Positions 1 to 9,800 of a stretch of 30,766 nt of DNA are shown piece by piece. Under the pieces are notes generated by a model, which did no database searches, was not told the DNA's origin, and worked only from the letters and a program-made list of their open reading frames with translations. This stretch comes from Chitinophagaceae bacterium. GTDB lineage: Bacteria; Bacteroidota; Bacteroidia; Chitinophagales; Chitinophagaceae. The position numbers and the translations under genes are program-made. The stretch lies in NCBI GenBank assembly GCA_003167015.1, contig PMUF01000423.1:842-31607 (forward strand), written 5' to 3'. Position 1 is the stretch's first letter. Every line of letters begins with the position of its first letter.

Positions 1-1056
1 TCACACCCCGACCCCACCTCGCCCGCGACGCAAGCCCCCGCCACACCCCCCACAGCGCCCGTCTCCTCCACAACCCCGGCCTCACCCGCCAGCGCCCCGC
101 ATACCCCCTCACCTCGCCGCACCCTCATCCACTGGTGGCCCCTTCTCCTCCTCCCCATTGCCCTGCTGGGCTACTCCCTCCTCAATCGAAAACCCGGCAA
201 CCACCCCTTACCGGGAGCAGCCTTCGCTTTCACCTGTGATAAAGCCGTCTCGGAAGGCGTTCCCAACTCCGTCGTCTTCCACTACAAAGCCCCGGTCACT
301 CCTACCGACTCGGTATTCATCGTTCAGACCTGGGATATGCGCAGAAAAAAAGCCGTACCCGCTAACGGCAGCGAATATTCGGCTATCTATTATCATCCGG
401 GCTATTTCAACGCCAAGCTCGTGGTCGATACTCAGATCGTTAAAACACAGAACCTCATGATCTCCTCCGGCGGCTGGCTCGCCCTCGTGGACAACGACCC
501 TATCCCGCTCTATTTCACCAAAGAAGAGATCCGAAGAAAGGAAGGCGTAGCCGTCGACTCCACTACGCTCGCCCGCTATCACCTTCCCCTGCTGCCTGAA
601 GCGCCGAAGATCCGGCTGTTCTACATAAAAGAGATGCAGGGACTCAGTGACGCCGATTTCAGTTTCGAAACCACCCTCAGTAACGGATTCAACCAGGGAT
701 CGGGCGTTTGCCAGTATGTTGAGGTGCTGATCCAATGTAAGAATGATGTCTTCATCATTCCACTCGCTGCCAAAGCCTGCATCGGCGCCATAAACCTTTG
801 GACCCCCGGCAAAGGCATCAGCAGTCAGGAGGCCGATCTCTCGGGCTTCGGCTGCGACCTCACACAGTGGTGCACACTCAAGGTTGTCAGCAGACATCGT
901 CAGGTCAGCTTCTTCGTCAACGGACACCAGGCCGCCTCCGTTAGCTTCCCCCACGAACCTTCGGATATCGTCGGCGTCCAATACCGCTTTACAGGAACCT
1001 GTGCAGTCCGCAGCGCCCAATTCACCAGCGGTGACCGCACGATCTCTTTACAATAG
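1..1056 (+). CDS. Membrane-anchored hypothetical protein, 5' end outside the window
   Basis: The frame is open from the first base of the window to a TAG stop, giving at least 351 residues; the true start lies upstream. About 40 residues rich in Pro, Ala, Ser and Thr come first, then one membrane segment (roughly residues 45-61 of the visible part, with two Trp followed by a Leu run). A globular region of about 290 residues follows. Its early part, containing FTCDKAVSEG and VVFHYKA, resembles a PKD/Ig-like strand pattern, and the later part (FETTLSNGF to VSFFVNGHQAASVSF) resembles a concanavalin/LamG-like beta sandwich. The layout suggests a cytoplasmic N-terminal domain, a low-complexity linker, a single-pass anchor and an exported sensing or binding domain. 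I do not recognise the family and assign no function. Confidence 0.8.
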   Translation, partial: SHPDPTSPATQAPATPPTAPVSSTTPASPASAPHTPSPRRTLIHWWPLLLLPIALLGYSLLNRKPGNHPLPGAAFAFTCDKAVSEGVPNSVVFHYKAPVTPTDSVFIVQTWDMRRKKAVPANGSEYSAIYYHPGYFNAKLVVDTQIVKTQNLMISSGGWLALVDNDPIPLYFTKEEIRRKEGVAVDSTTLARYHLPLLPEAPKIRLFYIKEMQGLSDADFSFETTLSNGFNQGSGVCQYVEVLIQCKNDVFIIPLAAKACIGAINLWTPGKGISSQEADLSGFGCDLTQWCTLKVVSRHRQVSFFVNGHQAASVSFPHEPSDIVGVQYRFTGTCAVRSAQFTSGDRTISLQ

Positions 1057-1140
1057 ACTAACAATTTTTTCAACGGGAAATCTTGGCCGGTATACAAACT
1101 CTTCCTACCTTTTCGGCCGAATATTTAATATCCAATATCC

Positions 1141-1698
1141 ATGCGCCTCAACAACAACCTTTTGCTGTTCCTCGCTTTATTTTGCATTGGCAACACCCTC
1201 CACGCACAAGTAGAAGCAGCCCATTTATTCACGAAAGGAGAATCGTCCACCGGCTATGGCCTCTTCATCCGCCCCGGTTTCCCTATCGGCAAGGCAGACG
1301 AGATCAGTTTCGAAGCAGGCGTGGACTTTTTTACACACGAAGCCTCCCACATCGCTGACATTCCTCTGCTGATAGGCTATCGCCATACCCTTAACGGCAG
1401 CGGCGCCGGCTTCTACCTGGAACCTTTCGCGGGCTATGCCTTCGGCGGAACGGACATCACAAAGACGGATGCCGAAGGCAACATAGTTTATAATAATGCC
1501 GGGAATGCGGAAGATGAGAATTTATCCGGCCCCGCCGCAGGCCTGGGCTTTGGTTATATCATCCCCAGGGCCTCGCTGCCGCTCAATATCGGCTTCCGAT
1601 ACGAACATGTCTTCGTATCGGGCGAGCCCTCGCAGAATATACTGGCCCTCCGGGTCTCCTGGTCTCTGCTTACCGCCAGAAGATTGCAGCAGCACTAG
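1141..1698 (+). CDS. Small outer-membrane beta-barrel protein with signal peptide
   Basis: The 185-residue product starts with a clear signal peptide (MRLNNNLLLFLALFCIG, cleavage probably after HAQ). Alternating aromatic and glycine-rich strands typical of small porin-like barrels follow, such as GYGLFIRPGFPIG and LGFGYIIPRASLP. The late strand FRYEHVFVSG is typical of the Bacteroidetes outer-membrane barrel families. ATG at 1141 is chosen because the signal peptide begins exactly there. The gene lies 84 bases after the preceding gene on the same strand and is convergent with the stress-protein gene that follows. Specific function is unknown. Confidence 0.75.
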   Translation: MRLNNNLLLFLALFCIGNTLHAQVEAAHLFTKGESSTGYGLFIRPGFPIGKADEISFEAGVDFFTHEASHIADIPLLIGYRHTLNGSGAGFYLEPFAGYAFGGTDITKTDAEGNIVYNNAGNAEDENLSGPAAGLGFGYIIPRASLPLNIGFRYEHVFVSGEPSQNILALRVSWSLLTARRLQQH

Positions 1699-1723
1699 GC
1701 CACCCCGTGCCTGCCCTGCCCCC

Positions 1724-2545
1724 CTATTCGTGCAACACCAAAATAGCTTTGATAGACCGGCTCAGCACCTTGTTGACCGTACTGGTATTGAACAGCCGGT
1801 AGACCAACCCGTGATGCCGCTTCACCAGGCAGACGATATCCGTTTCACTGCTCGCAATGAAATTCATGATACCCTCGATGGGGCCATCTTCCTTCAGATA
1901 TTTGAAATCCAATGTAGTATGCGGAATAAGTGCCCTTAAGGTCGCTTCGCCCTTTTCATTCGTCTTCCACTCCGCCCCCTCGACGATATTCACCACGTTC
2001 ATCTTCGGTGAACCAAAAGCCTTCACCAGTTCATTCAGCGCATTGATATCATCAGCCAAAGGAGTAGAGGAAAAATCGGTCGCCAGCGTAATGATGGGTT
2101 TGACGGAAAACTTACTCCCCAGCGGGATGATCAGCGTAGGTATCTTGGTCCGCTCCACCATGCTGCTGGCATTGCTGCCGAACAGCCCCGCAATGCCCGA
2201 CGATCCCATCGTGCCCATCACCAGCATCTCGACAGGATTAGTTTCGATATATTTCCCAATCACCCCGCTCACCGACCCGACTTCGGCACTCGTCGTCACC
2301 GGTACATCCGCGTACTTTATTTGCGAACTGAAGGTACCAGCCCAACTTTGCAGCGCCTGCCGCTTGCTGTTGTAGTAATCTTCAATGTACAGGGCGTTAT
2401 AGGTATTGTTGAAGAGTCCTTCGAAAGACCCGATGGCATGAATGGCATGGACGTCAACCTTGAGGACCTTAGCCAGGTCCAGAGCATATTCCATAGCATT
2501 TGACGCACAGGCGGAAAAATCAGTAGCAACTAATATTTTTTTCAT
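1724..2545 (-). CDS. Universal stress protein, tandem UspA domains
   Basis: The 273-residue product has the length of a double UspA protein. Domain 1 begins MKKILVATDFSACASNAMEYAL, the classical Usp first strand with its Asp and helix. It contains the nucleotide-binding signature MGTMGSSGIAGLFGSNAS (G-x2-G-x9-G-S pattern), which predicts ATP binding. Domain 2 (from about residue 150, IITLATDFSSTPLADD) lacks an obvious equivalent of that signature. Usp proteins are cytoplasmic, and their usual role is survival under starvation or stress. The start lies 25 bases after the stop of the phosphate transporter gene on the same strand, so the two are probably co-transcribed, which links the protein to phosphate status. 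It is convergent with the barrel gene and has no clear terminator. Confidence 0.9.
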   Translation of the reverse strand: MKKILVATDFSACASNAMEYALDLAKVLKVDVHAIHAIGSFEGLFNNTYNALYIEDYYNSKRQALQSWAGTFSSQIKYADVPVTTSAEVGSVSGVIGKYIETNPVEMLVMGTMGSSGIAGLFGSNASSMVERTKIPTLIIPLGSKFSVKPIITLATDFSSTPLADDINALNELVKAFGSPKMNVVNIVEGAEWKTNEKGEATLRALIPHTTLDFKYLKEDGPIEGIMNFIASSETDIVCLVKRHHGLVYRLFNTSTVNKVLSRSIKAILVLHE

Positions 2546-2570
2546 GTTATATAGTTAGTGATTGCAACGA

Positions 2571-3989
2571 TCAGACAAATAGATGGAATAGCATAAACAG
2601 GACGAACGCCAGAGCGATCGATACCGGCAGCGTCAATATCCAGGCCATCGCAATAGCCTTCAATGTACCCTTGTTCAGATTTTGCGTTCCGTTCGAAGCT
2701 ACCATCGCCCCCGCAATCCCACTGGACAATACATGTGTCGTGCTCACCGGAAGTCCAAACCAGGTGCTCATCCCGATTGTACCTGCTGCAACAAGCTCGG
2801 CTGAAGCCCCCTGTGCATAGTTCAGGTGCTCCTTCCCGATCTTCTCCCCGATCGTCGTCACAATCTTCTTCCATCCGATCATCGTACCGATACCCAGTGA
2901 GACGGAAATCGTCGCAATCACCCAGATCGGTGCATAATCCGTCATGTCATTCAGCGACCGGGCCGCACTCGATAATTCCGCCCTATCGCCGGCAGCCAGG
3001 GTCACACCCGGGCTTTTCAGCACCGCATTGATATCCTTTACTACCGCCTGTACCTGCTTCCTGAACTGGAACACATGCTTCTCATCCCTGCTTTGCCCGG
3101 TGGCAATGGTCGCCTTTGCAGCATTGACAGCCGTGTCCAGTTTACCCATGGCCGCCTGGCCTGCGGTTGTCGGATCAGACTTCGATATCGCGCCTTCCAC
3201 CTTCATTAAAGATACTAATATTTTACTGTCGTCGACCCGCCGGTCAACGGCAAATTTGGCCGGCAAAAAGGCGATCAGGATCAGCATCAGCAACCCTACC
3301 CCCTTCTGACCGTCATTACTGCCGTGAAAAAAGCTTACTAAGGTACACGTAGTTATCAGCAGCAACCGGACCAGGATCGGCGGCCGGTCATTCTCCCCCG
3401 TCGGCGCATGGAAGAGGATGGGCGCCTTGACCACATGTCGCAGAAAAAGCATCAGCAGGTAGGCCAGACCGAAACCAATCAACGGTGATATGATCAGCGA
3501 CAACCCGATCTCACCTGCTTTATCCCAGTTGACACTGCCCTTATAAAAAATGGTAAACCCGAGACCCGCGCCAATCATGGCCCCGATCAGCGTATGTGAG
3601 CTCGAACAGGGGATCCCCAACCACCAGGTACCCAGGTTCCAGATAATGGACGCCAGCAAAACGGCCAGCACCATCGAGGCGCCTACCTGTATCGGTAAGG
3701 CCATCATCTCATTCAGCGGCACCAGTTTGAGGATACCCATGGCTACAGCAACGCCGCCGGTGAATACACCCATGAAATTCCAGAAGCCCGACCAGGGCAC
3801 AGCTACCATGGGTTTCAATGCTTTCGTATAAATGACCGTCGCCACCGCATTGGCAGTATCGTGAAAACCATTCACAAATTCAAAGCAGACCACAGCCAGC
3901 AGACACAGAAAGAACAGGATCAGCAATCCCGAAGTGAGATTTACCTCTCCAACCAATGGAAGGGTAATAAAATTAAATAGTACTTGCAT
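2571..3989 (-). CDS. Inorganic phosphate transporter, PiT family
   Basis: The 472-residue membrane protein has the two internal PiT repeats. The first signature is GFHDTANAVAT near the N-terminus and the second is FHGSNDGQKGVG in the middle; these Asn-Asp motifs are the family hallmark. Hydrophobic segments fill both halves. Between them lies a long soluble insertion (about FAVDRRVDDSK to DMTDYAP, roughly 110 residues) common in Bacteroidetes members. PiT proteins import phosphate, often as a metal-phosphate complex, using the proton or sodium gradient. The frame stays open to 4286, but that extension is non-hydrophobic and overlaps the divergent gene. The ATG at 3989 directly precedes the first membrane segment and is preferred. 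A universal stress protein gene follows in the same unit. Confidence 0.9.
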   Translation of the reverse strand: MQVLFNFITLPLVGEVNLTSGLLILFFLCLLAVVCFEFVNGFHDTANAVATVIYTKALKPMVAVPWSGFWNFMGVFTGGVAVAMGILKLVPLNEMMALPIQVGASMVLAVLLASIIWNLGTWWLGIPCSSSHTLIGAMIGAGLGFTIFYKGSVNWDKAGEIGLSLIISPLIGFGLAYLLMLFLRHVVKAPILFHAPTGENDRPPILVRLLLITTCTLVSFFHGSNDGQKGVGLLMLILIAFLPAKFAVDRRVDDSKILVSLMKVEGAISKSDPTTAGQAAMGKLDTAVNAAKATIATGQSRDEKHVFQFRKQVQAVVKDINAVLKSPGVTLAAGDRAELSSAARSLNDMTDYAPIWVIATISVSLGIGTMIGWKKIVTTIGEKIGKEHLNYAQGASAELVAAGTIGMSTWFGLPVSTTHVLSSGIAGAMVASNGTQNLNKGTLKAIAMAWILTLPVSIALAFVLFMLFHLFV

Positions 3990-4152
3990 GACAGTACAAG
4001 GAGTTTGATGGATGACGAACCTAGGGAAAAATTGTACATGCCCGAAATAACCACCGGCCGGAAACCCTGAATTAATGATGAGATAATATTGACTCCCTCC
4101 CCATCCCACCGGAGTTTTGCAGCAGCGGCAAATTATCCCGACCTTTATCGCT

Positions 4153-5115
4153 ATGATCATCAGGAAAAAACAACACTGGTTCAGAATGCTGCTGGTCTGG
4201 AAGGGATCCGTGCTGCCGAAACTGCTCCCCCAATTGCTCCTTCTCTTGCTCTGGTCGGTCGCAGTCGTCGTCTTCAAAGACGCCATCTTTCATTATAACC
4301 TTCACCTCAACCCCGCGCCTTTCACCCTGTTCGGCATTGCCCTGGCCCTCTTCCTCGGCTTCCGCAACAATGCCAGCTATGACCGCTTCTGGGAAGGAAG
4401 GAAGCTCTGGGGGTCCCTGTTGAATACCTCCAGGGCCCTGGCCCGCCAGGCCATCACCCTCGTCGACGACCCGGACGATCCCACCACTCCCACCACCCGG
4501 GCCGAACCCGCCGCCGCCACGTCCCGCACCCTGTTCATCAACCAGGCTATCGCCCTGGCCTACACCTTGAAACACCAGCTCCGTAAGACGGACGGCACAG
4601 CCGACCTGGCCAGGCTTCTCCCTCCCGCCACCGCCGCCCGCATCGGCGCAGCCCGCTTCCCCGCCGCAGCCGTGATCAAGGAAATGGGCATCTGGACGCA
4701 GCAGGCCCGGCGCCAAAACCGCCTCGACTCGGTGCGCCAGTCCGCCATTGACACCAACCTCAACGAACTGGCTACTATCGTCGGCGGCTGTGAACGTATT
4801 TCCAATACCCCCCTCCCTTACTCCTACAGCGTGTTGATCCACCGCACGGTCTACATTTATTGCTTTCTCCTGCCCCTCGGCCTGCTCGACAGCCTGGGCT
4901 GGATGGTACCCCCTATCGTCGTCTTTATCGCCTATACCTACACCGCTCTCGAGGCTATCGCCGACGAATTGGAAGAGCCCTTCGGGATGGCGCCTAACGA
5001 CCTGGCGCTGGACACAATGTGCCGGTCGATCGAAAACGCCCTGCTGGAAATGGACGATCGCCCCCTCCGGTCCGACCCGCCGCCCGCCGCAACCGATCGC
5101 TGGTTCCTTACCTGA
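4153..5115 (+). CDS. Bestrophin-like (UPF0187) membrane channel protein
   Basis: The 320-residue product begins MIIRKKQHWFRMLLVWKGSV, which matches the typical start of bacterial bestrophin homologues. It has the family's early motif FLGFRNNASYDRFWEGRKLWG, in which Arg-Asn-Asn and Tyr-Asp-Arg-Trp-Glu are conserved. The late motif DELEEPFG is also family-like. Hydrophobic segments at about 25-60 and 235-275 fit the four-helix bestrophin core. These proteins form pentameric ion channels. The open frame extends upstream to a TTG at 4117, but ATG at 4153 matches the family start. The middle third is rich in Ala, Pro and Thr. The gene is divergent from the phosphate transporter with a 163-base gap, and convergent with the SusD gene. 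Confidence 0.85.
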   Translation: MIIRKKQHWFRMLLVWKGSVLPKLLPQLLLLLLWSVAVVVFKDAIFHYNLHLNPAPFTLFGIALALFLGFRNNASYDRFWEGRKLWGSLLNTSRALARQAITLVDDPDDPTTPTTRAEPAAATSRTLFINQAIALAYTLKHQLRKTDGTADLARLLPPATAARIGAARFPAAAVIKEMGIWTQQARRQNRLDSVRQSAIDTNLNELATIVGGCERISNTPLPYSYSVLIHRTVYIYCFLLPLGLLDSLGWMVPPIVVFIAYTYTALEAIADELEEPFGMAPNDLALDTMCRSIENALLEMDDRPLRSDPPPAATDRWFLT

Positions 5116-5147
5116 TCCCCCTCAACGACCCCCACCCCCCAACGAAA

Positions 5148-5170
5148 GAAGCCGGCACTAAGCCGGCTTC
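5148..5170 (-). terminator. Hairpin terminator between bestrophin and susD genes
   Basis: A perfect 9-bp stem (GAAGCCGGC / GCCGGCTTC) with a 5-base loop lies between two convergent genes. It is 34 bases beyond the susD stop and 32 bases beyond the bestrophin stop. Read on the minus strand the stem is followed by a short T-rich stretch (TTCTTTCG), so it best serves the susC-susD operon; it could act in both directions. Confidence 0.6.
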
Positions 5171-5204
5171 CGCGTTCCTCATGTGTTATATAATGAACCT
5201 TAAC

Positions 5205-6815
5205 CTAAAAGTTTGACCCGCCCGTATCCCACCACAGCCTCGTCCCGCCATTGTCCGGGCCGCCCAGCAGGTTCGCCACCGCCGCATTGACCGCTATTGC
5301 GTTGGTAGTGTATTCATTGGACGGATAAGCCAGCCGGCGGATCTGCACCGAGGTGCTGATCGTACCGCCGCTGAAGTTATTGACCACCGGGAACAGCCGG
5401 GGATATCCCGTACGCCTGTAGTCGGCCCAGGCCTCTTGGCCGTCAGGGAAGATCGCAATCCACTTCTGAGTGATGATGCGCTCCAGCATCGTCTCCTGCG
5501 AAGCCGTCGGATCCCACGCAATAGTGATGGTCGACAAGGCCGGCGAATTATTCGCGGAATTGCGCGGATCTGTATAAGCTGTCTCCGTGCTGGTATTATC
5601 GGTCAGATAAGTGATGCTGCTGACTCCCCATTGCTGGAAGGAAGTAGTGATCCCGGTTTGATAATCCGTCTGCACAGTCCCGGCATTGGCCCAGCCACGT
5701 AAGGCCGCTTCAGCTTTCAGGAACCATACTTCGGCCGCCGTCATGATATACTGCGGCGCCGTCTGCCCAAATGGCGCCGTCTGAGGAGTCGGCAGTGTGC
5801 AATTGGGAAGGGCAAAACCCTGATAGAGTGACTGGGTTAAATTGATGCCGATACGGATACCTTCATAATATCCGCTGCCCAAAGCCGCCACCACCGATGC
5901 ATCCGTCGCCGGAGTGGCATACACCGGCAACCGGGGATCATTGAATCCCTCCATATAGGTCAGCAGCGCCGCATTCATATTGTTATTCCCATAAGAAACC
6001 GTCACCGTCCAGATATCATTGTTGCGGCCGCCGGATTGAGCCACCAGCGCATCATCTGCGGGAACGGTCATCAGCCCGCCCGGGTCGGTCAACGCCTTTT
6101 CCGCCTGGGTCTGTGCCGTAGTAGGATCGACCTTCACAATCCGCATAGCCAGCCGAAGCCTGAGCGAGTTGGCAAATTTCACCCACTCGACATAATTTCC
6201 TCCATAGACCAGGTCATTGGTACCCAGGGGCTCCGATCCCGGATTGGAGGCAATATAGGTCTCGAGATTGCTGACCGCCGTGTCCAGCTGAAGGAAGAAC
6301 AGGTTGTAGATATCCTGCTGACTGTCATAAGGCACCGACGTCAGCGAAGACCCCGCCTTGCTGTAAGGAATGGGGCCAAAACGATCGGTACACCTGTCCA
6401 TGGCCTCTACCTGCATGATCAGCGCAAGAGCCCAGTAATCCGGCCGCGCAGTGCGTGTCCCCGCCGCAGCAATTTTGGCGACAGGAGACATCTCATAATT
6501 ATACATGTCATTAAAGCCATTCACATCCCAGCCATCCACCAGGAAGTAATTCAGGTTATCCGAGGCCTTAAATGGAGTCGGCGTCATAAAAAACCCGCCA
6601 TATGCATCCGCACTCAGGTTCTGCGCCGTTTGGTAGTTATGATAAATATTCTGTTCCAACGGACCGAAAGCCGTGGGCAATATAGCGATGGTCTCAGTGC
6701 TGGAGAGACTCGCCGGATTGGTGTCGTATGTTTCGAAATTCTTCGTACAGCTGCTGGCCCCTATTAGCAGAGAGGCGAACAAAACAGCTGATCCGCTATT
6801 GAATTGCATCTTCAT
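5205..6815 (-). CDS. SusD/RagB-like nutrient-binding outer-membrane lipoprotein
   Basis: The 536-residue product begins with a lipoprotein signal peptide; the lipobox GASSC places the lipidated Cys at about residue 23. The mature start KNFETYDTNPASL has the Asp-Thr-Asn-Pro element of the SusD-like group 2 family. Later segments (RPDYWALALIMQVEAMDRCTD, AEVWFLKAEAALRGW, RIITQKWIAIFPDGQEAWAD) are the tetratricopeptide-like helices and the final conserved helix of this family. SusD proteins sit on the cell surface, cap the SusC channel and bind the substrate. The gene starts 23 bases after the susC stop and is the last gene of the sigma-FecR-SusC-SusD unit. The substrate cannot be told from the sequence. 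An ATG two codons later is an equally possible start. Confidence 0.92.
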   Translation of the reverse strand: MKMQFNSGSAVLFASLLIGASSCTKNFETYDTNPASLSSTETIAILPTAFGPLEQNIYHNYQTAQNLSADAYGGFFMTPTPFKASDNLNYFLVDGWDVNGFNDMYNYEMSPVAKIAAAGTRTARPDYWALALIMQVEAMDRCTDRFGPIPYSKAGSSLTSVPYDSQQDIYNLFFLQLDTAVSNLETYIASNPGSEPLGTNDLVYGGNYVEWVKFANSLRLRLAMRIVKVDPTTAQTQAEKALTDPGGLMTVPADDALVAQSGGRNNDIWTVTVSYGNNNMNAALLTYMEGFNDPRLPVYATPATDASVVAALGSGYYEGIRIGINLTQSLYQGFALPNCTLPTPQTAPFGQTAPQYIMTAAEVWFLKAEAALRGWANAGTVQTDYQTGITTSFQQWGVSSITYLTDNTSTETAYTDPRNSANNSPALSTITIAWDPTASQETMLERIITQKWIAIFPDGQEAWADYRRTGYPRLFPVVNNFSGGTISTSVQIRRLAYPSNEYTTNAIAVNAAVANLLGGPDNGGTRLWWDTGGSNF

Positions 6816-6838
6816 GGCAAAAGTTTGAAATGTTTTGA

Positions 6839-9800
6839 TTAAAAGCTGGCATTGATACTCAGGCCCATATTCCTCGTCGCAGGCTGGTTGAACACATCCA
6901 CCCCGGAAAGGCCATTGCCGGTGGACATCGTCAGCTCAGGATCGAAAGGCGCCGGCTTGTGGAAATACACCAGGTTCCGGCCGATCAGCGATACCTTGAC
7001 GGACTTGAAAAATCCCTCTGGTATTGGTAATACATATCCCAGCGACGTTTCTCGCAGCCGGATGACTGTAGCGCTGTACATATACTCCCCTGAAATACCG
7101 TTCCGGCCTCCTATCGCCTCGTACCAGGCCTTGGCCGTCACCTCCGTGACCGCATTGCCGTTCACATCCACGCCATTCACCTTCACCCCGCCGGCATTAC
7201 GCGCATCCCCGGTCACTTTGGAGACGCCATACTGATCCAGGATACCCTGCGTCATCGACAGCACATGACCGCCGAACTTGCCGTCTACAAGGAAGCCCAG
7301 GTTCCATTTCCCATAGGTGAAATCGTTCCGCCATCCCAGCTGGAACTTCGGATTGGGATTACCGATATAGTTGAATTTGCTGCTCTGCTGCGGAGTATAA
7401 GGAGTCGTCGTTCCGTTGCCGTTGAAGACAGTCTGGCCTGCGGCATTCTTGACCAACGTATAACCATAAATGTCTCCATATTCTCCACCCTTCGTCAGCT
7501 CCGACTCATAATTATTGTTATCGTTGCCGGTCAGCACGAATGTAGTGATGCTGTCTTTCGAATCCACATCGAGGATCTTGTTGCGGTTCATCGCGCCATT
7601 GACCGATGTGGTCCAGTCGAACTTCCTGCCCCGGATCACATCATAGCCAACCGTGAATTCAATCCCGTCATTCTGGATATTCCCCGCATTCACATAGCCT
7701 GTAGACACCAATGAAGCCACTACCGGCGAAACCGGGAAATACTGGTTCAAGGTGTTCGTCTTGTAATACGTGAACGTGAAGTTCAGCCGGTTGTCAAAGA
7801 ATCGCCATTCCGTTCCCAGTTCCGTGGAATGCGTCTTCTCGGGCTTCAGCGTCCGGAAGGCTTCAGCCGTATTAAACACCAGCTGTCCGCTGGAATTCTC
7901 CGTATTCTGAATATAGGTCAGGTAGGGCGGAACAGTATTGCCGACCTGTGCATACGATCCTCTGACCTTCGCATAGCTGATCCAGGTAGGCAGGTGCAGC
8001 AGCTGAGACAGGATCACCGATAAGCCCGCACTGGGATAGAAATAGGAGTCATTCGGGGTGAAGGCCAGGTTGGACGACCAGTCGTTCCTCGCAGTCAGCG
8101 CCAGGTACAGCCAGTCTTGATAGGACAGGTTCGCATTGCCAAAAAATGACTGGATCTGGCTATGCAGCGGGTATGATCCTGCCTGATAGGTTGTTATCGG
8201 GCTGGTGTTCAGCGTCGTCTGATTCGGCAGCGTCACGATGACATTGCTCAAAGCAAAGAAGTTCGGTGTGGAGAGATTACCGCCGCCATTCAAACCCGTT
8301 GCCGTATTGTCCGTAATACTCCCGCCGACAAATCCGTCGACCTTGAAGGCAGTATGCAATTTCGGGTTGAAGTTGACGATAAAGTCGCCGTATTTTTGCT
8401 CGGTTGTCTGGTCATTGATTGACAAGGTACCGTTGCCGTTGGAATTGTAATAACTGTTGGTCCCGGAATACTCGTCGTGCTGATAAGTGTCTGCGATCCG
8501 GTCCACATTACCTCTCACCTGGACATACATCCAGCTGGCCACATCATACCGCAGGCTGCCGTTGAAAAGCACGCGGTTCCTATTCGCTACGCCCGGCTGC
8601 TCATTGACGATCCACCAGGGATTCTCCTGGTACAATGATTTATCGACGATCGGCCATATCTGCCGGGCATACCCGGTCGCATCGGGATCGAGATAGTTAT
8701 GCTTGTAGTACGAAATATCCTGACCGCGGGGGTACAAGTACAAGCTGATCAAAGGGTTCGAATAGATGCCCAACGCCGGGCTGTTGTTGATCTTCTGATA
8801 GATATAGTTGACATTCGCATCGATCGTCAGCTTGTTATTCAATGCCTTGGCCGTTTCCCGCACCGTAAAATTATTACGGCCCAGTTTGTTATTTGGCTCT
8901 ACCCCCGTTGCGCTCGTATTGGCATATGAAAAATAGGTCTGGGCATTAGCTGTACCGCCGGACAGGCTGACCGAATTAGTCCAGTTAGTACCGGTCTGGA
9001 AGAATTGTTTCAGGTTGTCCGGTGAACCGCTGATAGCCGATCCCCAACTGTCGACAGCGCCTGTCGACGTCTGGCCATAAGAGCTCTGGAATTTGGGCCG
9101 GTAGGCTGTCTGCTGAGCGATAAAGGAAGAAGAATAATTGATCTGCGTCTGCCCGGTCTTGCCATGCTTGGTGGTGATCAGGATCACCCCGTTCTCCGCC
9201 TGGCTGCCATACAACGCCGCAGCGCTGGCGCCTTCCAGTACGGTAATGCTGGCGATATCATCGGGATTCAGATTGGAGATCCCGTCACCACCATCAGGTG
9301 AGCCTCCGTAAGTACTGTTGGGCTGGTTATTACCATTGCTGTTATTGCTGATCGGAATACCGTCGATCACATACAAAGGCTGGTTGTTCCCGTTGGCTGA
9401 CCGGCTACCCCGCAGGATCACCTTCACCGAGCCGCCTACACCCGAAGCGCTGGGCGAAATCGTCAACCCGGCAACCTTACCATTCAGCGAATTCATCAGG
9501 TTGTCGGTCTTCACCGTCGTCAGCTGCTCTCCGCTCACCTGTTGCGTAGCGTACGTCAGCGACTTCTCCGACCTCCGAATACCTAACGCGGTGATCACCA
9601 CCTCGCCCAGATTACTCTGCCCTACCGTCATCACCACTGCCAGCGTCTTGTCTGCTCCAACGGTCACTTCTTTGGCGCTATAGCCTACATAAGTGAATAC
9701 CAGGACCTGCCCTTCATTCGCCTGTATCGAAAATTCTCCCTTATCATTGGTTAGCACCTCTTTTTGCGTGCCTTTTATCTGTACCGTCACGCCCGCAAGG

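Noticed and set aside
208..1020. 270-codon minus-strand frame opposite the first gene
   Set aside because: The plus-strand frame is open from the window edge, with a membrane helix and domain-like strands. The minus frame shows no family features.
3990..4286. N-terminal extension of the phosphate transporter frame
   Set aside because: The added 99 residues are not typical of PiT proteins and overlap the divergent bestrophin gene. ATG at 3989 directly precedes the first membrane helix.
4072..4842. 256-codon minus-strand frame opposite the bestrophin gene
   Set aside because: It is a Gly/Glu-rich shadow created by the high G+C codon pattern of the plus-strand gene, which has clear family motifs.
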